Notes under the pieces: generated by a model
The model's input: the letters and a program-made list of their open reading frames with translations, nothing else
Database searches by the model: none
Told to the model about the DNA's origin: nothing
Made by a program: the position numbers and the translations under genes
Assembly (NCBI GenBank): GCA_907165135.1
Contig: OU015566.1
Span: forward strand, 12,570,157-12,634,156
From: Oikopleura dioica
Lineage: Eukaryota > Chordata > Appendicularia > Copelata > Oikopleuridae
DNA length: 64,000 bases
Direction: 5' to 3'
Shown: positions 1-10,328 of the stretch, one piece after another
Position numbering within the stretch: the stretch's first letter is position 1
How the letters are laid out: every line of letters begins with the position of its first letter

Positions 1-1
1 C

Positions 2-190
2 GACGAAGAAGATAGTACATTCATCTTCAAGAACAGCTCGTCAGAAAACACAACGATCAAGGTTCCCCTTTCCTCTTCTCAGGTCGAGGTCATTGATTGC
101 ACACAACTAAAAGTCAAACTAAACGTTCTGATGACCTCGATTCAGCCAAAACTTGGCTACCACATTTCATTCGTTCGAATAGCGAATTAG
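2..190 (+). CDS. 3' end of an unrecognised gene (partial)
   Basis: An open frame enters from the left edge and ends at TAG 188-190, giving 62 residues. The fragment starts DEEDSTFIFKNSSSENTT and ends HISFVRIAN. It is Ser/Thr-rich at first, then alternates hydrophobic and polar residues like the last strands of an extracellular beta domain, with one Cys. A possible polyadenylation motif (AATAAA) lies near 232-237. The rest of the gene is outside the window, so I do not name a family. Confidence 0.5.
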   Translation, partial: DEEDSTFIFKNSSSENTTIKVPLSSSQVEVIDCTQLKVKLNVLMTSIQPKLGYHISFVRIAN

Positions 191-564
191 TTCAGAAAAT
201 CTAAATGTTTGCCCTCTAGGTTATAAAGTTCAAATAAATGATAATTGTTCATGTCCCTATGTCAATCATGCTAAGATTCTTTCTTGAGTATTGATTTTAA
301 AAGTAAATTACTGTAGTAAGTGCAGTGCCTCTACGTTGTGAGGAAATGAAACTTCGCCCAAAGAAATAAAACTAAAATTGAACGGAAATATTTTTTGGCA
401 GATGATTATTGACGACAGCAACATCTGGGGAGCGAGAAATGGCAAAACTTATCGAGATTGATTTGTGGAAATTATTATAATGAATCTCCCTCGATATGAG
501 AAACGCACAATTTGAAGCTTCGCATCCTTGATGAAGTTGAGCGTTGAAATATAAACGTAAGATT
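191..564. other. Intergenic, no gene seen
   Basis: AT-rich spacer between the 3' ends of two convergent genes. I see no ORF of note and no RNA gene. An AATAAA near 366-371 and another near 580 (reverse strand) fit 3' ends of the flanking genes. Confidence 0.5.
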
Positions 565-1837
565 CTATAAGTTTTCGTAAATAAAATTGAGTACAGAAAA
601 TTTGCTCGCATTAAAATGCCATTTATCAGAAATCCAGACTTGAAGAGGACCAGTAAAGACATCTTCCTCTTTGAATGACCATGATTTGATAATGTTTCCA
701 TTGAAAAGCACTTTTTTATCAAATTTTCTCGTTTCGTCGTTAAATCGTTGCTCAATCTAAGAAATCAAAAAAATCAGGGTGGTCATGTTTACCTCAAGAC
801 ATTGAAACTGTCCAAGCAAAGCATCAATCAAAAACTCCTTGACAATATTCCGAGGTCGATTGGAAACTGTTATCATCATTTTTGTTTGGTAACCCTTCGC
901 ATTGAAGACAGAGAAAAATCCATCACCGAAAGCAGTGAAATTGTTAGATCCTCGTGTGTGAATCTTTTGTGGGGTGAATTAATGCAATTATAAGCTAGTT
1001 TTTGACAAGTTCAGCCCATGAATGAATAGCATTAGCTCCGTTGTCCAAATTCGCTTCTTCTGGAAAATTAATTCCCACTCTTATACGGAACTCTTTTGTT
1101 GCATTTATTTCTCCCTTCTTTGTATTCTTGTTAGGCGTCCATGGTGTTTCGCCGATAATTTTGACACAGTTATCACGGCTCATGCAATTCGAGGGACATG
1201 GATTTGAAGGATCTTGCGATGTTGTAGTTGTAGTCATAATCGTACTTGTTTTTGTCTTTGTGGAAGTTGTCGTGGAAGAAGTTGTAATTTTAGTAGTCGA
1301 ACTCGTCGTAGTAGTCGAGGTCGTTGTAGTCGTTGTAGTCGTTGTTGTCGTGGTGGTCGTAGTGGTCGTTGTAATCGTAGTCGTTGTTGTCGAAGTGGTC
1401 GTAGTTGTTGTAGTCGTCGAGGTCGTTGTAGTCGTTCTTGTCGTTGTTGTTGTTGTGGTCGTAGTGGTCATAGTTGTGGACGCCGTTGTAGTCGAAGTGG
1501 TCGTCGTATTTGTTTTAGTTGTCGTTGTTATCGTTTTAGTTGTTGTTATTTTAGCTGTTTTAGTTGTAGTTTCTATCGTAGTCGTGAAAGTTATAGTCGA
1601 TAGCGTTGTCGTTGCAATCATAGTTGCTGTTTTAGTATTAGTTTTAGTCGTTGCCATTAAAGTCGAAGTTAAAGTTTCGTTGAGAATAGCATTAGCGGTT
1701 GTCGTCTTTAATTGATTTTCCGTCGCTGTAGATATCGTATAATCTTTCTCAAAGGACTCTTTAGTATTCAAATAAGTTGGGGTGAGTAGAACGCAAATAA
1801 ATAGTGCCAGCGGAATTATATAAAAAAGTTCTCTCAT
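565..1837 (-). CDS. Thr-rich mucin-like membrane-anchored protein, copy A
   Basis: Three exons on the minus strand: 1837-1007, 963-793 and 756-565, with 43- and 36-bp introns. The N-terminus MRELFYIIPLALFICVLLTP is a signal peptide or signal anchor. A stalk of about 150 residues follows that is almost pure Thr, coded by ACN repeats that make long false ORFs on the other strand. Next is a Cys motif (PCPSNC...NCVKIIGE) and a C-terminal domain with VGINFP, FGDGFFSVFN, ITVSNRP, FTGPLQVWISDKWH and a final SVLNFIYEN. The domain is shared with the neighbour at 2012-3773, so it is real coding sequence, but I do not recognise the family. The likely role is an extracellular, heavily O-glycosylated surface or secreted protein. 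The exon joins are supported by conserved phase and by alignment with copy B. Confidence 0.75.
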
Positions 1838-2011
1838 CTTTTCCTGATGAAAGAAAGTTCGTCTATATATTTAGAACTGTTGACAGTTGCCACTGGTTAT
1901 CGACTCGAAGTTGGCATTGATAACTTATCAGTGGACAAAAAAAGATAATAAAACGTCTTCAGCAGTCAAATAAAAAGAAGGACTGTTTATTTTAAATTTT
2001 AAAACATTTTA

Positions 2012-3773
2012 TTAAAAGGATTCATAAATAAAATTAAGAACAGAAAGTCTTCCCCCTTGTGGATGCCATTTATCAGATATCCAGACTTGAAGAGGACCAG
2101 TGAATACGTCATCTGGGGAAATGTTCCAGGATTCGATTCTATTACCATTGAAAAGGACTTGTTGATGAAGCTTTCCTGTTTCCGCGTTAAGTCGCTGCTC
2201 GACCTAAAAAGGCAAATTTTGAGATAATGAGACCTTTTTATTTACAGAAAGACATTGAAATTGACCAAGAACTGCGTCGATCATTAGCTCGTGGATGATT
2301 TTCCAAGGTCGATTTGAAATTGTTATCAGCAACTTTGTTTGATATCCGACAGGATTGAAGACTGAGAAGAAACCATCACCAAAATCAGTAAAATTATTTG
2401 AATTTTTCGTGTGAATCTTTTTAAGGGGGTAGAAACAGCTTTCTCGATTTTGGACTGTAGCTACATAAAAGAAAACATAAGATTTATTAATGTTAACGGA
2501 AATTCCTCATAAATGTTCTTAGAAAAGGGGTTGAGGTTTACAAAACTGTGAATGAAATTTATTTAACTATTAAGTGACTCGAGATATTCGTGTTTGAAAA
2601 GTGGCGAAAATCGAGAATTTCGGAGAGATGAGTTGCTTCTGAGCCCGTCTACTCAAAAATTTGATAACTAAAACAAATTTCGAGGGAGATGTTCCTAGAT
2701 CTAAGATGTATCTATCTAAATCTGAAGAGAAAATTTGAAAATGAAACATGCTCTTGTCTGTAGCGCCGGTCAAAAATCGCCTTTTTCGGGAAAAAGCTGT
2801 TTCTACCCCCTTAAGGATTGAAAACGTTTTATTATTTAATGATTTTAGTATTTTGAATCCATAAATGAATGATATTAGCGCCATTATTCTCTGTCGCTAA
2901 ATCAGGGAAATTTATTCCGACCGTCAGGCGAAATTCTTTTGTTGCAACTATATTTTTCCTCCTAGTGGCATGGGCTGGCTTGAGAGGTTCTTCCCCAACG
3001 ATTATAACACAATTTTCAGGGTCAAGACAATTTGATGGACAAGGATCTGAGGGATCTTGCATTGTTGTTGTTGTTGAAGTGGATGAAGAGGATGTTGATG
3101 TGGTGGATTTTGTTGTTGGTGATGTTTTCATGGTCGTTGTTGATTCGATTGTTGATTTTGCAGCAGAGAACGTCGTTGACTTCACCGTTGTTGCTGTCTT
3201 TGTCGTTGATGTTTTTGTTGTTGTTGTTGCAGCCCGTGTTGTTATTGTCGAAGTTGTCATCGTCGACGCAGTAGTTGGAGCTAATTTTGTTGAAAATGTA
3301 CTTGTAAATATCAGATTTTTTGTTGAATAACTTATTGTAGCCATGGTTGTTGGATAGTTTGTTGGCGTTGTTTTTCCTTCCGATACCATCGTTGTGGACG
3401 ATTTTGCTGTAGTAAGATTATCTGTTTGGAGGCTCATAATGTTGGTCGTTGAGATAAAATTGAGATTGCTCTCTGTTTGTCCATCTTGAGTTGTTTGATA
3501 AATCTTTGTTGTCTTGATAAGCGTCGTTTGTTCTGTTGTATCCGCCGTTATTTCTTCTAGTGATGCTGATGAACTTATGCTGGTTCTTTCTGTTGTGAAG
3601 AAGAAATCATGATTTGACTCCCCTTCTGGTTCTGTTGTCGTCTGTAAAGATGTTTGAAAACTCTCTGTAACCGGAACTTGCTCTTTTTGAAGATAAAGGG
3701 GAGTTAAAACGACGGTAACTAACGCACTGAATGTAAAACTCAAGATAAAAAAGGCTCGAATTATGGGACGCAT
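2012..3773 (-). CDS. Thr/Ser-rich mucin-like protein, copy B
   Basis: This is a tandem paralogue of the gene at 565-1837. Exon 1 starts at MRPIIRAFFILSFTFSALVT (signal peptide or anchor; an ATG 45 bp upstream is also in frame) and runs to about 2845. Exon 2 is 2416-2246 and exon 3 is 2203-2012. The Thr stalk is less uniform than in copy A. The Cys motif PCPSNC...NCVIIVGEEP and the C-terminal motifs ATKEFRLTVGINFP, FGDGFFSVFN, FTGPLQVWISDKWH and SVLNFIYES match copy A. The intron between exons 1 and 2 holds a 394-bp TTAA-flanked MITE. Where copy A has a GT donor, copy B reads AC, so this intron is non-canonical, shifted or broken. Function unknown. Confidence 0.7.
2421..2814. mobile_element. 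piggyBac-like MITE in an intron
   Basis: A 394-bp non-coding element is bounded by TTAA on both sides (2421-2424 and 2811-2814). Its terminal inverted repeats read GGGGGTAGAAACAGCTTT inward from each end. A TTAA duplication with G-rich short inverted repeats is typical of piggyBac-group (or Kolobok) non-autonomous elements. It lies between exons 1 and 2 of mucin-like copy B, and its right end is 4 bp from the splice acceptor on the minus strand. Confidence 0.75.
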
Positions 3774-3982
3774 TTTATTCGAAAGAAAAAAGTAAGACAA
3801 GATCTTGTACGCGATCACACAGCTTTATTTGCATTGCTGTCGATAAACAACATTTCCTGCGAATATGCGACGTTATCAGGAAGTTTTAAATCCGCCGAAC
3901 TTGAATAGAAGATAACGAGCTATTTTGATATAGCATGATGGTTTATTATCGAAGCAGTATAAGTTACTCTGTACTATAGAGT

Positions 3983-4170
3983 CTATAGAGACTCGTAGAT
4001 GAAGTTGAGAACAGAAAATCTTCCCGCCTGTGCATTCCATCGATCAAAAATCCAAACTACCAGGGGCCCAGTAAAAACTTCTTCTCGTTCAAAAGACTAG
4101 GATTTGATTATGTTGAGATTGAAAAATAAATTACTGTCAAACTTGAATTTTCGGTAGCAACTGTGCTCAC
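3983..4170 (-). pseudogene. Decayed last exon of a third mucin-like copy
   Basis: Read on the minus strand, this stretch encodes a clear relative of the last exons at 565-756 and 2012-2203: VFTGPLVVWIFDRWN...FSVLNFIYES then TAG at 3985-3983. An in-frame TAG sits just upstream, where the paralogues have I/S-x-S-W, and upstream similarity is lost. No matching stalk or signal exon is present before the transporter gene. It is best read as the relic of a third tandem copy, overlapping the 3' UTR side of the transporter. Confidence 0.7.
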
Positions 4171-4185
4171 TTCAAAAATATATTA

Positions 4186-5708
4186 TTATCGATACAGTAA
4201 GTTGTAAATAAATGAGAAGACAAAGAGAAAAGACCCAAAGGTGGCGAAAAATGCACCCATATAGGCTCTGTAGCATTTTCTTTTACTGTAAGCGACGATC
4301 ATCATTACTCCCGGAATGACGAACATGATGAGTCCAGCGAAAGAACCGATGATGCCGGAGACGATGTCATAACTTGGGCAATAGATGGCGCCAAGTAGAC
4401 AGACTCCAAAGAAAGAGGAGGCGAAGATAAATCTAAAAGGCTAAAAAATGAATTCTTATTGGTCATCTTTTACCTGTAAAGGAAGCCTGTATTTTCCGAA
4501 AGAAGCTTTCTAGCAGTAAGGGCAAAAACTGGATAAGCTCCGGTGACAGATCCAAGCGTTCCGATTCGAGCAAAGGCGATGATAAATGAGTGATTAGGGT
4601 AGCTCATCAAGAAATCCGGGTTGACAGATGAGCCAAAGCAGAGGAGGACGAAAGTTCCAACAAAGTTGTAGCAGACGAAAGAAGTTAAAAAAGAACCAGC
4701 GCTGATCCAAGGGTAGTTTTTCGGGCGCTCGATGCGGCGGTAGATTTTAACTGAAGCTAAATGACCTGAATTGGATGAGAAAAGAGATCTGGAGGTTGAA
4801 TTTACCTTGATAAGCAAAGCAAAAAAGAGGAAGTGCAAGAAACATCGATGATAAAGAAGGAGGCTTCAAATGCGTCGCGGTCGGAAGCATAAGCGCGTCA
4901 ATAAGAGAGCGTTCTTCTGTCAAGACTTCAGACACAATGTCACTAGAATTGTTAATTCCTGTGAAATTCTCCGGAATGTTGAGGAAATAGTCCAGAGCTG
5001 TTATGACACACGTGACCAGCATGCAGACCATTGCAATTGTCCCTGTGTGCTTCAAAAAAGCAACATTCTTCGCGACGGAAAACGGAAAAGGCAAAAGACA
5101 AAGCAGCGGCGCAAAAGAAGGTTTGAAATCGAAGAAGGCTTTTCCTTGATCTATGATCACGACAAAATACGCCATGCTACTGCCAAGCGAGTAGATGAAG
5201 AAGATGACTTTGATGATTTTGTCGACCTTGCTTCCGAGAACAGCGGTGACGATGTCTTCGTACTCGTCGCAGTTGTGTTTTCTTGCTATCATACCTTTTA
5301 TGCGGTCGAAAGATGAAATGAAAACTAACAAATGAAATAATCTTTTGACCGCTTTCCTAAAGCATTGATGGTAATCCAGCAAAAAGCAAGGAATGGAATT
5401 TGAATCAGAATTCCGTTCAGAATCCCTCCAGCGTAGACAAAGCCAAGTGGGAAGGAAAGCACCCCGATTCCGGCCATTGAGGAGACGAGTAGAGCCATCG
5501 CCGGAAAAGGCTTTAATTTGGTCTCTTCCGGCTCGTTGATAAGCGGCTCGGATTCGTGGTTGTACCAGGAAGAAACACGACTGTCTTTTAGGGAGTTGAG
5601 TTCGTCCTCGACATCTTCTATTTGTCCAATCTCGTCGTACTCTGGTTTGCTGGTGAAACTGATGTAACGGCCGACATAATCGGTTGTTTTCTCGATCAAG
5701 CTGTACAT
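4186..5708 (-). CDS. SLC38-type sodium-coupled amino-acid transporter
   Basis: Four exons: 5708-5330, 5294-4806, 4765-4474 and 4432-4186, 1407 coding bases, 468 aa. The cytosolic N-terminus (about 70 aa, acidic) is followed by MALLVSSMAGIGVLSFPLGF, the first transmembrane helix of the AAAP/SLC38 fold. After it come LGKRSKDY, an extracellular loop with N-glycosylation sites (NFTG, NNSS), FCFAYQGHLASVKIYRR at the TM6-7 region, and hydrophobic helices to the C-terminus. The order matches vertebrate SLC38A7/A8-like transporters of neutral amino acids. The closest subfamily cannot be fixed without a tree, and SLC36 is the main alternative. Introns are 32-43 bp. The phase-correct acceptor of the last intron is the second of two nearby AGs. 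Confidence 0.85.
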
Positions 5709-6106
5709 TTCAACGCTTGTTTCTTTCCCTCTCTTCTATAAAATCTTGTGAATCGATGACTTTTATGTTCAAATTCCGCGGGGAAGAAGCCTCTCATCCC
5801 CTGCTGCGCCATCTTGTAAAACAATCTTGTCCAATCACTTGCTTCCATGCTCACTCGAACGAGCCATTTTTGAGGCCTTCTGGCTTGTGTTCCGGCTCCG
5901 ACTGGAAATTACCGGACTTACTTACTGATTACAATCAAAATGCCTTATCACACGACCTTATCGATTCTCGTATTTTGAAAATTCTAAGACTAAGCGATAA
6001 ATAATTTTTTATTCGAAGACGACTCTGATTATTTACAAGCAAGACGCATAAAAACATGGACACAGTACATTTTCTTCTTTGACAGTAATTAGTAATTTTC
6101 TCAAGC

Positions 6107-6811
6107 TCAAACAGGCATTCTTCCTCTGAAACGTCTCCTTCCTCCTTTTTGTCCTGGAAGACCAAAATGCAGCAGGTAGTATTGACTGGCTCCTCGTTTT
6201 TCAAGACGCTGAAGCTCAAATTGTAATCATCAGTTTTTGTTTTTCATGTACCTGTTGTTGGGCGGATCTTTTGGTATCAAAGGAGCCGTTCTGTCGCGGG
6301 AAAGCTTCCATAATCTGAAAGAAAAGATAATTTGAAAGGACGTCCTACGTTGATCTGACATTAATTTCTAATAATATGATGCAGACTTTTCTAACAAGCC
6401 AAAGTCTTGTCCGATAGTCTGTCTTTCCATAATAAAATAATGATTGATTTCACTGTTAATCAAATTTAATTTCAAGAAGAAATGTTTTCTTTTCGAGGTC
6501 TAGGTAAAAATATGCAGTACTTACGTAGTTACTTTCTGTCGCCTTGAAAAACTCCCATAATTTTCGAAGATTGTTTACTAAAGAGAAGGTTTCTCTCTCA
6601 AAATCGTCATCAAAATCACCTGTTTCTGGTGATCTGTGCTCTTCTCTAGTTTCGTACAAGTCAAAAACATCTTCCATTTCCTGGAGAAATTGGTCTACAT
6701 CACCATCTCTAGCGAACACATCTCAAAAAAGGTTAATTCTCTCTTCGTTGATTTTCAGTTACCTCCGACCAAAAATATATTCGACAGCAAAAACGTAAAG
6801 TCCAGTCTCAT
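6107..6811 (-). CDS. Candidate secreted peptide precursor
   Basis: Four exons: 6811-6763, 6721-6525, 6314-6252 and 6214-6107, 417 coding bases, 138 aa. All introns have GT-AG ends and consistent phase. The N-terminus MRLDFTFLLSNIFLVG looks like a signal peptide. A long acidic region follows (GDVDQFLQEMEDVFDLYETR). The C-terminal third is basic with dibasic sites: DTKRSAQQQ, RLEKRGASQYY, LPGQKGGRRRFRGRMPV. An acidic spacer plus KR/RR sites near the C-terminus is the layout of neuropeptide or hormone precursors. A rival frame through the last exon is open to 5935, but it would run over the likely AATAAA near 6009-6014 (minus strand), so I prefer this one. No known peptide family is recognised. 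Confidence 0.5.
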
Positions 6812-7952
6812 TTTCTTCAAAAATCGCCTTGCGAAAAATGTCTTTTATAGACGGCGGCGGAGCGCGTTTCATCCGCTAGAGAGCGAAAGTAATGGTCTTA
6901 TCCTATTAGATTAAATATAAATAGAAAATATCGTGGATCACAGCGGACATTGCTTATCCGCTTTGAGACCTAATTACTCTTCTTTGAAAGTGTTCCTTCT
7001 TGCCTGTAATTGATCATCAAGGCATATTAAATATGATGATGAATGAAACTGAAAGAAAATCACATGCAACAAACTTATTTTGAAAAGGTCGCTTGAAAAT
7101 CGCTTGAAGATCGCTTGAAGAAATTTTCCGATTAAATTTATATGACATCCATATTTTTATTAATCTAATGTTAAAAATTGCTGACAGCAATTCAAAGTCA
7201 GACTTGAATCACATTATCATGGACCATGATTCATGGTCTTATCAAAAATCAACAAATGAGGATGTCTTAATATTATTTATTGCTGCAGAAATAAGGCCTT
7301 CCTTTTATTCAATCTTTTATCTTGTTTAATCATTTTAACTGGTTTAAATCTTGAGTTTTCAAGCTCAAGTTCATCTGTCAAATCTGAAATGGACAAAAAT
7401 ACTGCATTTTTGGACGTATGTGTGTTCGATTTTGGAATTACCTCTGGGAATTCAAAAGCAGCTCGTGGCGGCAGCTTTCATTAACCCTGGCCAGCTCTTT
7501 CCGAGCTACGAAATCTGAGAAAAAAAAAGAGTTCTTCAAAATGTCTATTCCCTTTTTTGACGAGAAAACGCGCTCCAAGGCTGGTTCTTTTAAAGTTCAG
7601 TTTGATTTATTTATACCAGACGGTATTTAAAGACCCTTGAAAGGCTTCTGAAATCCTTGGGAAAGCCCTGAGATCCTTTTGGATTACTAGCTCGTGTTGC
7701 AGATGTGCTCATTCAGGGAACAGCTCGCTTCTTGGAAGTCCGGTTTCCACCATTCAAGATCAGGTTCGATTCTTATTTGCATATTTTGTCGATAACCGTA
7801 TGTAGCCTCTTTTGTCCGAAGTGACGGATTTATGCCAAACATGCGGATCTCCTCAATCCACGTCACCAGCTCCGCCTCTAGCATCATTACTGACCGACGA
7901 TGAAAAGATTAATCACCAGAAACTCTCAGGTAGATAAATAAGCAATCATGTT
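6812..7952. other. Long spacer with only weak ORFs
   Basis: About 1.1 kb between divergent genes. The ORFs at 7418-7630 (+) and 7687-7887 (-) have no recognisable motif. The latter (FGINPSLRTKEATYGY, DLEWWKPDF) has a somewhat coding-like composition and could be a lost exon. Otherwise AT-rich, with a small cluster of repeats of the phrase TCGCTTGAA near 7090-7120. No RNA gene seen. Confidence 0.4.
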
Positions 7953-10328
7953 ATGCAAAATCTAACTTCAGAAAACCCCTCGGATTTGTCTGTTCTGGGA
8001 GACGCGCCAGATCATCTGCTACCAAGAAAGATCAGCGGCTTGCAGAGGCCAACAACGCTTCCAATTTTTCAATACACAGGTAAGTACCAATCAATGAATT
8101 TCTTTTTGACACTTTCAGAAATTGTCCCAAGATCTCCAAGACAACAAGCCTTTGGGCTTCTTACACTCGAGCACTACACTTATCAAGAATCACTCATCAT
8201 CGTCCAGTAATCTAATCAACCCTAAACTCGACTATAACACCATCTTTCTATAGCCACATGGCTTCGTTGATCCACACCCAGAATCTGGGAAAAAGTCAAT
8301 TGGCGGCAGAATTGTCGCTGGCAATGCGCACGATGCGTAAAAATCTTTCGCCGCCAGTTGCGATCGAAGCTGTCAATCTCGTCCAAAGGTATATCAACAA
8401 ATTTCCCCTCCTCCCCATACAAATTCATTCAAGAGCGCTCTGCAGAGCGCAGAACAAAACGCTCTGCGAGGAGATCGTCAAGGATCAGGGATTCATTCGC
8501 GTTGTTGGAAGTCTTCACAAAAATCGAAACTTCTTGGAAAACAAACAACTCTTGACTCTTGCTAAAAATCTTCTTCGCCTTCGCTGGAGTCTTCAATACT
8601 CGACGATCCCTGATTTCATCAATTCTTGTAAGATCTCCGACATGGAAGAAAACTTTGAAACTGATGAGGTCACCCTTTTCTGCCAATGCCTCCACAATGT
8701 TCATCTCATGAGCAGTCTGGACGAGAACTTGACGGAAAACATGGGTCAAAGTGCTGTTCGGATTTTGGACGGCTATGTTGCCAGTGAAATTGATGATGAT
8801 GAGCTTTCCAGTACTCTTTATCGAGGTTAAACAAAGGTTGAATAATAGAGATCGATTTTTTTAGTTACTTTGCTGTTCAAATGCTTTGGAAAAAAGATGA
8901 ATTTTTGTCAAAAACGGCAAATTGGAGAGCTCTTCATAAAAATGATTGGTAAGATTTGTATTTTTTAATGTGTATATTATTAATTGCTGCATTATTTAAT
9001 CTAAAATATTCAATAATTCACCACATGATTATTCTGCATCGTAGATAAAGGAACATTGACAAGCGACTTCACCTTCGACGACGGACGGCTGGCCGTTATT
9101 CACGTGCTAGACGCGTTCTACCGCGCTGAAGCCGAATTAAACGGCTTTCGCGCGATCTTCAACACGTGCTGCAACGAGCTTGCCGAGAGCCAGCATGCCA
9201 AGTTGACGTCGCAAGATGTCTCGGCATTATTGCGCTGCTTTCAGAAGTTCAAAGAGCAAGGTTAATCTTAAAAAGTTATATCAACCATTTTGATTGTTTT
9301 CTTTAAAGATAATGGCGCTGTGAACAAATGCTTGTCGAAAATTGCGGATGCGATGTATACTTCAATTATTTCAGGTAGAATTAAGGGTCTCTCTTGAACA
9401 AACGGAGTCTTCTAGACATGGAAACAGTCAAAGCCCGCGACTACACCAAAAACGTCAAAACCCTCACCGCGAAATACTTCTACTCCGACCGCCTTTTCTA
9501 CGTCTTTTGCTCAATCGTCGAAAGAGACCTCGAAGCGAAATGCTCTCGCAAAGCGTCTGATAAGAACATTTGCGCGAAATCGTGTCGCTTTCTCGATTTC
9601 TGCGCCCTGGCAGATGCACTCGATGCTATTTCTCAAATCAACTTTATCTTCAAAAACGAAGTTTATCATCGTCAATTTTTGGAAAAGATCGAAAATCGAC
9701 TCTGCGATTTGAAGACATGGAAGAGTCTCTTTAGCTCGCAAGTGAAGAATAAATCGTCCAAGATCGCTTTCGTTCTCCAACACTTTCAAACCTTCGGATA
9801 CTTCCCGAAGAAATTCATCAGCGCAACGAATAGTGCCAATCAAAGTCGTTTGGCATTCATCCTCGCCAATAAGAACAAAAAAGTGCATTCTCAGTTGAAA
9901 TCCTGGGCACTCTACCAGAATGCGGTCAGCTACAATGTTGCTCTGTAAGTCATTTCCACTGTAGTCCCCAATTTTGAACTTTTCTCAGGAAGAAGAGCAT
10001 ATTTTCGACAATGCTAAAAGCCGACTTTTCTGATCAACCCCGGTCATTGATGACCATGGAGACAAATATCCTTCAACTTTTAGGAACTCGGCTCCAGAAT
10101 CCAAATTGAAGACCGCCTTTCCTTCAAGTTGTGAGCCGAGGGTTCAGTTATTTTCTTCAAGCCGCCGAACAAAATCACTCAAGAGTACAGCCCCGGACAT
10201 AATATCCCCTATTTTGTCATCAATAACGACTTTGTGATTTTGCCCCTTCCTCGGTCTAGATTCTCACGCGATGCTAATGGAACGATCCCTTCTTTGGCGA
10301 GACTAAATGGACGAGTAGTACCGACGGT

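Noticed and set aside
1041-1715. Plus-strand ORFs rich in Val or Arg/Cys opposite the first mucin-like gene
   Set aside because: They are antisense shadows of the ACN (Thr) repeat; the minus-strand frame has the signal peptide, splice sites and a conserved paralogue.
5935-6219. 94-codon minus ORF with Cys residues as the last exon of the peptide-like gene
   Set aside because: It would overrun the likely polyadenylation signal and disagrees with the phase of the upstream GT-AG exons; the shorter frame fits both. Kept only as an alternative.
8222-9888. Minus-strand ORFs opposite the FASTKD-like gene
   Set aside because: Plus-strand exons have splice sites, phase continuity and RAP/FAST-like motifs; the minus frames have none.
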